Of a stretch of DNA of 64,000 nucleotides, positions 24,401-32,458 are shown in pieces. The stretch is from assembly GCA_035048495.1 (NCBI GenBank), contig CM068553.1:25561978-25625977 (forward strand), given 5' to 3'. Below the pieces are notes generated by a model. It worked only from the letters and a program-made list of their open reading frames with translations, made no database searches and was not told the DNA's origin. The first letter of the stretch is position 1. Each line of letters begins with the position of its first letter. The position numbers and the translations under genes are program-made. Source of the DNA: Euptelea pleiosperma (taxonomy: Eukaryota > Streptophyta > Magnoliopsida > Ranunculales > Eupteleaceae).

Positions 24401-26814
24401 TCCATTGTAAGTGTGAAAAATAAACTAATATAGCAAATTAGAACTAAAGTAGTGTGTTATTAGGAAAAAGAATAATACAAACTAAAAGACAAAAAAGGCA
24501 AAATATAAGTCAAGTCCAAAGACTATAAATGATTGTTTGCATTAGGTATCAAAGGGATGCTCCAAAAACAAATCACAAGCATGCACCAAAAATCAGTTTG
24601 CCCCTAATCAAACATTACACAATAATCTTTCTGTATCCAACAAAAAACAAAAAAATTTGAGAACTCTAGATTTAAATGCAATATTTCACACCAAAAATAA
24701 AAATAAAAACCCTCAATCAACGTATGCAACTCTCAAGTCCCAACTATTCGAAACAATTAAACAAAACCAGATAAGAAGTTCCATGAACTCTCTGAAGAGT
24801 TCCACAAAAAACCAAGACAAAAATTGCTTATCCTGTGATTTTCTTTAGCAAGAAGATATTGGAGACCAAAATCAAACTTAGGAACAATGAGAGAGCCAAA
24901 ACCCTGCTGATTAACAAATTATGGTTAGTCTCATAAGCATTCACTCTTCTTAAGGACACAGTATCTCTCTTCTTTTGAAGCCCCCTCCTTACTTCTAAAA
25001 AGGAGAATGGGCATTTTCCAGCCGATGGCCTCGATACTCTGATTTTAAGGATGGAAAATGATTTTCACTGCTCTCATCTTAAAGTTTCCCTAATTGTTAG
25101 GATTGCTTCTCAATTAGTGGACATATTCATATAATCCCTAACATCAAAGGCTTTAAAACCTCAATTTGCCATTATCAAGTACGCTTAAGTTGATGTTGAG
25201 AATAGCACGTGTGCAAAACAATGCACGCCTATCTGCTGTGGCATTTCTGGCAAGAAACTAGATCCTTGGCATGTCCACCTTATAAACACTAGTGAAAACA
25301 CTTATAATTTGCTTGTGTGAAGCAAAATAGAACAAATCTTAAGAGACTAATAGTGTGAGCTCAAAAAGCTGAAAATCTTAAAGAAATTCAAACTGAAAAT
25401 AAATATTAGATTTTTCAATGAAAAATAATCGCCATATTCATAAAAGAAATGTAAAAGACTGCTTACCAGCCTTTGTCATATCAAGACGAGAGATCCGGGC
25501 AGTGTAATATGTTCCTCTTGCACTAAGTTCTTGAACACTGAACCTGCACAAACCTTCAAGGACGACTATGTATGTGACCCTCCCACTTGGTTTCTCCACT
25601 CCTCTTGAGAGATGTAAAGCTCTTGCAGCAACTCCCCTGAAATTGAAAACCAAATGTAACCAATTACACAACTACAATTGTGGACACCACACAAAGAAAA
25701 AAAATCCAGTTACATGAGATGAAAAGAAGACTATACTTCACGAAGATGACAAATCAGAATATTTAAAAGACAGATAACGAGTGAGCACGACAAATCACAT
25801 TAAAAAGGCTGCTCAATTGATGCTAACCTGGTGTGCCAATGAATTAATTCCTGCTGATTTTTTCCATCCTGTGAATGAGAATCTGATGTTGCAGTGGGAA
25901 CTTTCGGGCTTCGCTCCCCAGAATCGGTTCCCACACCTTCAAAAATTGAGTTTCTTTCCTTTTAGTTATATATATTCACATAGGAAATGTAAGCTTAGTT
26001 AAGCATTTAGAGAAAAGGCGTTCTGGAAATCACCTGGAGATAGCAGGGGATCCACCGACGTAGTCTCAGCAGAGTCCCGAACAGGCAAGACACCAATCAA
26101 CCCCTTCTCCTCCCTCTGCCATAGCTCTTGCTCCACCAACTTCACACTGCACAATTCAAAAACCAATACTTCACAACCTTTGACCACAAAATAAATAAAT
26201 AGTTCCAGCTGCAGTTGATACAAAGAAACCAAAAAACCCAGAATTTCCATAGTTAATTCTGTCAAAGAAGCTCAAACAAGGCCAATACTATTTCCAAATT
26301 CCAACTACATGCAATTCAAAGGAGACCTTTAGAAACCAAATATCAAAGAAAAATAGATTTGCCATGGTTAAGATATACCAAATAGCTGAAATTGCAAATT
26401 CACACAAACGAATAATTAAAGGAATACGAACAATGTTCTACAAACTCTCCAAGAAAATTTGCAGAAAATTCATCTAATTTTTCATGAAAAAACAGATAGA
26501 CAGTAATCGAATTCTAAGATTTTCAGCTCTGCAGAGCCCAACAGGAACCTCGAACTTACAATGCAAAAACATTAAACACAAAGAAACCAAAAACTTGAAG
26601 AAAATTCATCACCTCGATCAGAAAAATATGATTTTTAGGGTTTCAAAAACACAAAAGAGTCATAGAATTGGATAACATACCCAGAAAAAGAAGAAGAAGA
26701 ATCATACCTGCTCGGTGAAGTGCATCGAATTCGAATAATTGCACCAGGCAACAGAACCTTGTTCCTGAAAGGAAGAATCGCTAACCGACTCGGCAATTCG
26801 ACCGATTCCGCCAT
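9469..26814 (-). CDS. LON2: Lon protease homolog 2, peroxisomal: exons 1-8 (5' part of the gene)
   Basis: ATP-dependent Lon-family protease of the peroxisome matrix, needed in plants for matrix protein turnover and import upkeep. Exons on the minus strand: 26814-26708, 26146-26034, 25936-25828, 25636-25467, 23258-23167, 10583-10404, 10265-10182, 9596-9469. All have AG/GT borders and matching phases: 983 nt, 327 codons plus 2 nt, no stop. The protein opens [20 protein letters not shown] (Lon N domain), continues with [15 protein letters not shown] and [20 protein letters not shown], then helical-linker text [14 protein letters not shown] and EFLLRQQ / [20 protein letters not shown]. This order and wording match plant LON2. 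Walker A, the Ser-Lys catalytic pair and the C-terminal peroxisomal signal are not in the window: exon 9 must lie left of position 1, making intron 8 at least 9.4 kb, or the gene is broken there. Intron 5 (10584-23166) is 12.6 kb. Confidence 0.93.
10584..11150 (-). other. LON2 intron 5, exon-6-proximal part
   Basis: No gene. Around 10800-11060 are repeated aaccggt/ggaccagtt-like motifs resembling degenerate transposon DNA; boundaries are not defined. Confidence 0.35.
11155..11650 (+). mobile_element. LINE-type RNase H (RVT_3) fragment in LON2 intron 5
   Basis: Plus-strand frames read [12 protein letters not shown], then [19 protein letters not shown], the LNxDGSxxGNPGxxGxGGxIRD start of plant LINE RNase H, and further on [11 protein letters not shown]. 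Several frameshifts; the first catalytic Asp position is substituted. A remnant only. Confidence 0.6.
11651..12360. other. LON2 intron 5, unassigned AT-rich DNA
   Basis: No supported gene or element boundary. Confidence 0.3.
12361..12554 (-). repeat. copia #2 3' LTR (194 bp)
   Basis: Starts TGTTATCAGATACGTATG on the minus strand and ends CAATTCAACT. It contains CCCTAACCCTAA near the end and a degenerate TATA stretch (ATATAAATGA). The left flank carries no primer site, as expected for a 3' LTR. Confidence 0.85.
12361..15360 (-). mobile_element. Ty1/copia element (copia #2), 5'-truncated, in LON2 intron 5
   Basis: The minus-strand 3' LTR is 12361-12554 (194 bp, same ends as copia #1/#3), preceded by the polypurine tract CTTGAGGGGGAG. 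Upstream on the same strand come RNase H, reverse transcriptase, integrase and part of GAG-pre-integrase, up to about 15360. Gag, protease, primer site and 5' LTR are missing, because an unrelated LINE 3' end follows. It lies antisense to copia #3 but in the same direction as LON2. Confidence 0.85.
12562..15409 (-). pseudogene. copia #2 pol pseudogene (integrase C-term, RT, RNase H)
   Basis: Minus-strand pieces: the [20 protein letters not shown] pre-integrase motif, then integrase C-terminus [18 protein letters not shown]...[23 protein letters not shown] follows with [38 protein letters not shown] and [15 protein letters not shown]. The RNase H end has [14 protein letters not shown]...[13 protein letters not shown]. 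The frame is interrupted many times, so no product is possible. Confidence 0.85.
15415..15787 (+). mobile_element. LINE 3' end (5'-truncated insertion) in LON2 intron 5
   Basis: The plus strand reads the tryptophan-rich LINE tail [20 protein letters not shown], then [18 protein letters not shown] and a stop. A short 3' UTR follows, ending cacttatc plus about 10 A at 15787. The same tail occurs at the end of the LINE at 30333. Not capable of movement. Confidence 0.7.
15950..16396 (+). mobile_element. older copia element (#4), left part: reverse transcriptase remnant
   Basis: The plus strand reads [38 protein letters not shown] and [18 protein letters not shown], the C-terminal part of a copia RT different from copia #1-#3. 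It continues after copia #3 at 21782, so copia #3 inserted into it. 5' end truncated; frames broken. Confidence 0.75.
16397..16620 (+). repeat. copia #3 5' LTR (224 bp)
   Basis: Ends TGTTATCAG...CCAACT. A TATAAATA box is at 16497-16504, so U3 is about 130 bp. A pyrimidine-rich stretch and AACCCTAACCCTAATT lie downstream of the expected start of transcription. Confidence 0.95.
16621..16632 (+). promoter_or_regulatory. primer-binding site (initiator tRNA-Met)
   Basis: TGGTATCAAAGC directly follows the LTR. It differs at one base from TGGTATCAGAGC, the complement of the 3' end of plant initiator tRNA-Met. It primes minus-strand cDNA. Confidence 0.85.
17128..18354 (+). pseudogene. copia #3 gag pseudogene
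   Basis: One frame reads [32 protein letters not shown], then [26 protein letters not shown] and the zinc knuckle [20 protein letters not shown] (C-x2-C-x4-H-x4-C) at about 18052-18110. In-frame stops lie at 17314-17316, 17419-17421 and 18352-18354 in otherwise readable sequence. The true start codon upstream of 17128 could not be fixed. Confidence 0.85.
18355..21550 (+). pseudogene. copia #3 pol pseudogene (PR-IN-RT-RNase H)
   Basis: It continues the gag frame. Protease region [12 protein letters not shown] has the usual Gly after Asp-Ser replaced by Val. Next come the pre-integrase [12 protein letters not shown], the integrase zinc finger (H...[10 protein letters not shown]) and core [17 protein letters not shown]. 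Then [49 protein letters not shown] and, after a frame change, [11 protein letters not shown]. RNase H has [18 protein letters not shown] and [19 protein letters not shown]. Breaks: stops at 19219-19221, 20317-20319 and 21167-21169; frameshifts near 20570 and 20962. Confidence 0.9.
21549..21557 (+). promoter_or_regulatory. polypurine tract of copia #3
   Basis: The purine run AAGGGGGAG ends exactly one base before the 3' LTR. It primes plus-strand DNA. The same tract is present beside the LTRs at 3779 and 12555 on the other strand. Confidence 0.85.
21558..21781 (+). repeat. copia #3 3' LTR (224 bp)
   Basis: Four substitutions from the 5' LTR; TATAAATA at 21658-21665. Followed by the TATCG target duplication. 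Confidence 0.95.
21782..22480 (+). mobile_element. older copia element (#4), right part: RNase H and 3' LTR remnant
   Basis: The plus strand reads [14 protein letters not shown] and [20 protein letters not shown] with [11 protein letters not shown], then [18 protein letters not shown]: a copia RNase H of another lineage. A purine tract (ttgaaagggag) at about 22283-22293 precedes a presumed decayed LTR beginning TATAAGAGAAGATATGGG and fading near 22480. Together with 15950-16396 it frames copia #3. Confidence 0.75.
22485..23166. other. LON2 intron 5, exon-5-proximal part
   Basis: No supported gene or element. Exon 5 of LON2 starts immediately to the right. Confidence 0.3.
23990..24295. mobile_element. 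decayed foldback MITE in LON2 intron 4
   Basis: It carries the core shared with the elements at 27195 and 27674: gaccgtatggatgtttggcc at the left and, inverted, ggccagacatctatacggtc at the right. The two ATTAGTGATTTCTA-type inner blocks are also present, and CACGTG lies in the right arm. Outer termini and target duplication could not be fixed. Confidence 0.6.
24300..25466. other. rest of LON2 intron 4
   Basis: AT-rich; no coding or element boundary supported. Confidence 0.3.
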
Positions 26815-27194
26815 GTCTACTGCTCGGAAGAAAAACAGAGAGAGAGGGGGGGAGTTGAAGTAGGAGAGAGAGACAAGAAGAAGAAGCAGAAGAGAAGGTC
26901 CTGTTTTTTGGATGGGAAATCGACATCAATCGGTCAGAAATAATCGCGACGGCTTCTCTTTCGTTTCTCCTGAATGGTCCTGATTAGATTTTTTTTTCAT
27001 TTTTTTACCTCTTGTGCTCAGCGAGCCGTCCGATCTGCGGATAAGGTAAAGCACGCGTTGCAAGATGGTGGGTGGTTGTGTCAAACATAACGTCGGCTGT
27101 CGTAGATGGCTCCGCCAGTTAGGCTGGAAGTGGGGCCCGGTGGATAGTTATGCCACGTGGACTCCTAAAAATTAGGGAAGGGGATTACATAGTT
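26815..27194 (-). promoter_or_regulatory. LON2: LON2 5' UTR and proximal upstream region
   Basis: Directly upstream of the LON2 ATG the minus strand is pyrimidine-rich (cttcttcttcttgtctctctctcc), typical of a plant 5' UTR. No clear TATA box was found. Only about 380 bp separates the ATG from the first of two MITEs, so the MITEs lie within the likely promoter. Confidence 0.5.
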
Positions 27195-27591
27195 GGGTCG
27201 GGCTCCAGTTACCGCCCGAAAATGACAGGCTCCGGTTACGGGACACAATATGAGCCACGTGGCACACTATTATAGGACTATGACCGCATGGATTTTTAGC
27301 CAATCCCTAGGTGGACTTACAAACCAAAACTCAGCCTGATTAATGATTTCTATACGTTGGATTTTTGTACTCAAATACTGCTCAAATTCCCAGAGTTGAG
27401 ATCAACCCGTGAAAATAAGTCCAATCCAACGCCTATAAATCACTAATGACGCTGATTTTTGGTTTGTAGGCCCACTTAGGGATTGGCCAAACATCCATAC
27501 GGTCCGAGTCCTCTATGAGTGTGCCATGTGGCTCATATTGTGTCCTGTAATCGGAGCCTGTCATTTTATGGCGGTAACTGGAGCCTGAGCC
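27195..27591. mobile_element. Mutator-like foldback MITE with 9-bp target duplication
   Basis: 397-bp element. The left end GGGTCGGGCTCCAGTTACC matches the reverse complement of the right end, GGCTCAGGCTCCAGTTACC. The match continues inward over most of the arm (ACAGGCTCCGGTTACGGGAC against ACAGGCTCCGATTACAGGAC, then GACACAATATGAGCCA). It is flanked by TACATAGTT at 27186-27194 and 27592-27600. A 9-bp duplication with long terminal inverted repeats and no coding capacity points to a Mutator-type non-autonomous element. Both arms carry or nearly carry CACGTG. Confidence 0.9.
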
Positions 27592-27673
27592 TACATAGTT
27601 TTCTTGTGAGGACAACCATACGTGTTTATTAGATCACAAACACACAACATGGACCGGATGGATATGAACCTTT

Positions 27674-28080
27674 AGTAAACCTTCGCTCATACCCCGGTGT
27701 CAGCGAAGCCGTCACAGCCCACAGTACGAGCCACGTGGCACACTCTTAGTGTACGCTGACCGTATGGATGTTTGGCCAATCACTAGATGGTCCTACAAAC
27801 CAAAAGTGAACCCGATCAGTGATTTCTAAGCGTTGGAATGAAGTTATTTTCATGGGTTGATTTTAACAGTATGAATTTGAGCAATATTTGAGTGTTATTT
27901 ATGTGCAAATATCCGAAGGTTGTAAATCACTAATCAGGCTGATTTTTGGATTGCAGGTCCACCTAGTGATTGGCCAAGCATCCATACCGCGGTCAGCGCA
28001 CTCTAAGAGTGTGCCACATGGCTCATATTGTGGGCTGTGATCGGCTTCGCTCACACCCCGGTGTGAGCAAGGGTTTACTC
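27674..28080. mobile_element. second Mutator-like foldback MITE with 9-bp target duplication
   Basis: 407-bp element with inverted ends AGTAAACCTTCGCTCA and GAGTAAACCCTTGCTCA (right end reversed). The arms continue through GCGAAGCCG and TCACAGCCCACA and the shared core GACCGTATGGATGTTTGGCC. TGAACCTTT stands at 27665-27673 and 28081-28089. It shares its central core with the MITE 80 bp away, but its terminal sequence differs, so it is a separate subfamily. Confidence 0.9.
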
Positions 28081-28199
28081 TGAACCTTTTACTTTGTTCA
28101 AAGTTGAGCTTTGTTAGAGTGGTCCTGATGGTGACACTCTTTGTTATTGATGCCATTCTCTTCTTGCTTCAATTTGATTTTAAGGGTTTTCTGTTTATT

Positions 28200-30333
28200 T
28201 ATAAAGGATAATTTAAAACCTAAGCTGAAATTGGTAATGGGAAGGATCATTTCGGGTGAACAAGGAGCCTTAGTGAAAGGCGGACAAATCTTAGATGGGG
28301 TGTTAATTGCTAATGAATGCATTAACTATAGGCAGCGCCTCAAGAAACCTGGCTTGGTATGTAAGATCGATATGGAAAAAGCCTATGATCATACATGTTG
28401 GGAATTCTTGGATTATCTATTAGTCATAATGGGTTTTGGGAGCAAATGGCGAAAGTGGATGAGAAAGTGTATTCAGTCACCTTGCTTCTCGATGTGAGTG
28501 AACGGTTCTCCTTCAGGTTTGTTTAGAAGTTCGAGAGGTCTTAGATAAGGTGATCCCCTACCCCCATTTCTATTTATCATGGTGACTAAAGCCCTAGGCA
28601 GAATGATTTCAAAAGGAGTCCAAATAGGAGTTTTGTCAGGTCTCCAAGTGGGGACTGGGAGGTTAACTATCTCACATCTACAGTTCGCTGATGACACTCG
28701 TGTTTTTGGAATGATCCAGATAACAAGTAGAGGTCCTCAAAAGTGTGCTTTAAAGTTTGTTCGGGCCGCAAAATCAATTTCCACAAAAGTAGAATCATGA
28801 GCATAGGAGAGTTAGATAACACTGAGGAGCTAGCTAGGATTCTGGGTTGTTCAGAAGGCTCATTGCCCTCCTCCTTTCTCAGACTCCCTTTGGATGCGCC
28901 ATGCAGGACGAAATCAGTTTGGGATCCAGTAGTGGAAAGGGTAAGGTGGAGGTTGGCTAGCTGGAAGGGGAAATATATATCCAAAGCGGGCAAGGTAGAA
29001 CTAATTAAGAGCACTCTGTTTAGTCTATCGGTGTACTTTCTTTCATTGTTCTCTATTCCGGTGGAGGTGGAAAAAAGGTTAGAGAGGTTTATGAGGAACT
29101 TTTTGTGGAATGACTCGGGGGATGCGTTATGTTATCACCTAGTGAGTTGGGCTCAATCATTTGTCCAAGAAAGAGGGTGGCCTAGGATTTAGAAAGATTG
29201 GGGTTATGGAGAATTGGGAAGGAGAGAAACAGTTTGTGGCGTCGAGTGGTTGCTAGTATTTATGGGGAGGACATGAGGGGTTGGGGATCTAAGCCTTCTA
29301 GGGAGCCATATGGTTGTGGAGTTTGGAGAGGGATTCTTAAGGTGAAGGATCAGGTGTTAGAGAGATCTAGACTTTCTTAGGCGACGGTTCTAGAATCAAG
29401 TTCTGGGAGGATACTTGGCTTGGGGACTTATGTTTGAAGGAGATTTATCCGAGGGCTTTCTCTATTTCAAAGCGCAAAGGGCAAACAATTGATCATTTTT
29501 GGATCGGTTCTTCCACGGAAGCAAGATGGGACTTAAATCTCAAAAGAAATCATTTTAAGTGGGAAAAAGAGCAAATTGATTTATTACACAATTGTTTGAA
29601 ATATTATCTTGTTTCCAATTCTGAGGAGGACCATCTGTTCTGGACCTACTCCAAGTAGGGAGATTTCTCGGTCCGATCATTGTATGAGGTTCTATTCGCT
29701 GCATCAGTTTCGTCATCTACCCTTTCCCCTTGCCTAGATATTTGGAAATCAAAAGTCTCGTTGAAAGTTCGCTTCTTTGCTTGGGTTGCTTCCCTAAATA
29801 AGATTCTCACTATAGAAAATTTGATCATTAGGAAATGGATCTTGGTAAACTATTGTGTTATGTGCAAAGCAAGTGGGGAGAGCACTAATCATCTTCTAGT
29901 TCACTGTGAGTTGCCAGACAAGTTTGGATGCTCTTCCTAGTGCATGCGGGAGTTGATTGGGTCTTTCCGGAAAGCATAGGGGAGGTTGTGGAGAGCTGGC
30001 CTAAGATTCCTATGTCGGCCAGGAGAAAATTGCTGTGGAAGATGATTCCATTAGCAATTATTTGAGGAATTTGGCTGGAGCGGAATAAGAGAACTTTTGA
30101 AGGAAAGGAGAGCTCACTGTTTCAAGTCATTCTCAGTATCAAGGCTCTCTTATACTGATGGGGTAGCGCATTTAATGAATTAAGAGGCACCTTCTTTAGC
30201 GACTTGGTTTTTCGACTCGACCATATTTTGATTTGAGTTTCTTGTTTTGTTATTTCTATCATGCTCTATTGATACTTTCAGATCTTCTCGATCTCTTTTC
30301 TTTAATATATTCTTGGACTTATCAAAAAAAAAA
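28200..30333 (+). mobile_element. 5'-truncated L1-type LINE (RT core to poly(A))
   Basis: The plus strand reads the RT region with KLKLVMGRIISGEQGALVKG, GQILDGVLIANECIN, KIDMEKAYDHTCWEF, then SHLQFADDTRVFG (the catalytic FADD motif is kept). It continues with the L1 C-terminal part SGRKINFHKSR, VELIKSTLFSLSVYFLSLFS, RFMRNFLWNDSG and a zinc-binding tail CVMCKASGESTNHLLVHC, ending in about 10 A at 30324-30333. Multiple frameshifts and stops. The left limit is uncertain between 28090 and 28210. Confidence 0.85.
28212..30240 (+). pseudogene. LINE ORF2 pseudogene (RVT_1 and zf-RVT)
   Basis: Carries the reverse transcriptase fingers-palm block, a degraded SSRGLR-G-P motif near 28530 and FADD near 28690. 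The thumb and zf-RVT domain follow to about 29940, then the terminal tail WLERNKRTFEGKES. Open pieces are 28141-28497, 28579-28800, 28743-29192, 29434-29658 and 29680-29940 in different frames. The endonuclease is absent. Confidence 0.8.
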
Positions 30334-30529
30334 TTTTAAACCTAATCTCTTCTCTCACCATTCCACCAAAATCTGAAAGTTTCTCTTGCTTGGGAAAAAG
30401 AATCGGCTCAATAAACAACAATTCTTTGAAGATCCAAAAAATGAGGTGACCTAAAAAATACTTTATGATCAAACTGCTCAATGTTACCCCTCCCAAAATG
30501 TCATGACTCTCTTTTAAGCCCACCAACTG

Positions 30530-30765
30530 ACTGCATAAATATTTGGCTGGTGCATCTACAGACCGAAAATCAGCCTGATTGATGATTTCTAAGCAGTTGC
30601 ATATGAGCATTTTTCTTGGATGATTCTAGTAGTTGGATTTGAGCTTTTTTGGTACTAAAACTCAACAAGTTTGAATCTAGTGGCTAGAAATCACCTATAA
30701 AAAAAACTTGAATCCAATGACCATAAATTATTAATCATGCCAATTTTTGGTGTGTGGTGGGGAAG
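30530..30765. mobile_element. decayed MITE fragment of the GACCGTATGG family
   Basis: Contains agcctgattgatgatttctaag and, inverted, aaattattaatcatgccaattttt, the inner blocks of the MITEs at 27.2 and 27.7 kb. No intact ends. Confidence 0.45.
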
Positions 30766-30846
30766 TAAAAGTCAGAAGTTTTTTTTATGGGTTTTTTCTG
30801 TTCTAGGAACTTGAGCAAAACATTAACTTGTCATTTTGAAATACTT

Positions 30847-31014
30847 ATGGCACGAAGGCATGGTGGAATTTACTGGATTACTAAATTTCTGAGGGTAAAA
30901 GTGATAAAGGGCACAAATTTAGCCATTAGAGATATGTTGTCAAGTGATCCTTACGTTGTCCTGACGCTTGGGCATCAAGTCAGTCACTCCAATGCAATAC
31001 TGGCAAATAACATG
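30847..31014 (+). pseudogene. C2-domain exon fragment of an ARF-GAP (AGD12-like) gene
   Basis: One frame reads MVEFTGLL. After a frame change another reads RVKVIKGTNLAIRDMLSSDP and then YVVLTLGHQ, followed by a GT (CAA|GTCAGT). This wording is that of the calcium-binding C2 domain of plant ADP-ribosylation-factor GTPase-activating proteins with C2 domains, including the Asp-rich loop RDMLSSDPY. The frameshift and the absence of neighbouring exons suggest a gene fragment or pseudogene; a real exon with a sequencing error is the alternative. Confidence 0.6.
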
Positions 31015-31019
31015 CAGGG

Positions 31020-31375
31020 GGGTTGAACCAACCCTTTGATGGATATCACCTAGGAGATCTATTGGTAGCGAAATTCCTCGTGGGGAACGTTTCGATGATA
31101 AACTGACTATGTTGTTGCTTGACAGGATTATATGGAAACTCTTCAACACCTTTCTAAACCAAGAGTTCTAGATTTGTATCAAAGAAGATACTTGCATTCA
31201 CTCATTGTAAGTCTCTCTTTATTACCTGATGAACTTGGTATCTTAAAGCGTGTTTGACCATCCTTATGATGCTTACCAACTTTTGAAAGCATTAAGAGAA
31301 ATCTTTGTAATAACCAAAAGAATTTGACTTTTTGTCAATATTTGAAATATCTGATTTTTTCTTATTATTAGGATT
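31020..31375. other. interval with one unassigned exon-like stretch
   Basis: At 31125-31196, cttgacag precedes an open stretch reading DYMETLQHLSKPRVLDLYQR and RYLHSLI, followed by taagtc. Splice-like borders are present, but I do not recognise the protein. Confidence 0.3.
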
Positions 31376-31379
31376 CTTC

Positions 31380-31603
31380 TTCATGAATCGATATTAAACG
31401 CTTCCGCATTCTTTCGAAAAGTTAATTGGAACAATATTAGTTTTGTGAGTTATCATTAAGCGAAGCTTTAATACATTATTTCAATGTACTTAATATTCAT
31501 GTGGAATGGTTATGAGAATATTTAATCATGACTTGAATGCGGGTATTAGATTGAACCACAAATATTTGGTCGGGTTCGGGTACCCGGATTCGGGGTGTGA
31601 CAT
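31380..31603. repeat. LTR-like end (…TTCGGGGTGTGACA)
   Basis: The stretch finishes with ggattcggggtgtgaca at about 31603. This mirrors the TGTCATGCCCCGAATTCGG starts at 33599 and 58332, so it looks like one terminus of a gypsy-type LTR. The other terminus was not located. Confidence 0.45.
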
Positions 31604-32078
31604 ACGCAGCACCGTTGCAAATGCAGCTTCCAACCTTAACCAATGCCCACTACCTGTGCGTCCACGTTCTCTGGCTTCATGCGCGCTACAAATCCACGCG
31701 TGTCCTTCCAATCACAAAGTCTTTGCCACTTGGTCAGTTTGGTATACCACAAACCTACCTTCGATCAATACACCCCGATCTTAATTCTCACATGGCAGTC
31801 TCTACTGAGGGTGAAGGATTCAGTACACCCTGAACCCCATAGTTGCTCAAGATTGTTGAGTCATACTAGTACTCTCTGACTACTACATTAAGATTCTAAA
31901 TGAAAAACCTAGGCAAAATATAGATCAAGCATTCAACTTTGATTTTCAGAAGAGAAAACCTCACAGGGTAAGTATTCAAAACTAGGGCTCTTTCTCTTCA
32001 ATAACAAGGACTATTCTTAGTATAGAAAGCTTACTATTTTCTTTCTTGTTGTGTAAATTATATAGCTCAAGAGTGCTC

Positions 32079-32086
32079 TATTTATA
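32079..32086 (-). promoter_or_regulatory. putative LTR TATA box
   Basis: TATAAATA on the minus strand in the context CTTATAAATAGAG, close to the plant TATA consensus, with the palindrome array 85 bp upstream. Confidence 0.45.
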
Positions 32087-32170
32087 AGAATATGAAACCC
32101 CTAGGTCGTGCAAGTCATGGGGATAAGGAACCACAAAAATCGAATCTGAAATTGACACTTTTTGCGAAGT

Positions 32171-32458
32171 CCAATCGATTGTACACTTGGTCCAGTCCAA
32201 TCGATTATACTCTACGGTCTAATCGATTGTACTGTACGGGTGGGTTTTTGTTCATAAAAGCAATCGATTGTACTCAGAGTCCAATCAATTTGGTACTTTG
32301 AAAATTCTATCCCGTATGGTCCAATTGATTGGTTATCACAGTCCAATCGATCGAACTTGGTCCAATCGATTGTAGAGAAGATTCCAATCAATTGCACTAT
32401 GGGAAATTTTTGTCCCGTAGAGTCCAATCGATTGGTTCTCACAGCCCAATCGATTGGA
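32171..32458. repeat. array of palindromic CCAATCGATTGG-like motifs
   Basis: Eleven copies begin at 32171, 32197, 32220, 32261, 32281, 32321, 32343, 32362, 32384, 32423 and 32446. Spacing is irregular (15-41 bp), with a higher-order 103-bp repeat near the right end (tcccgta...ttggtt...cacag...ccaatcg at 32311 and 32414). Confidence 0.9.

Noticed and set aside
25781..26002. Plus-strand open frame over LON2 exon 3
   Set aside because: Antisense shadow; the minus strand has the phased LON2 exon with AG/GT borders.
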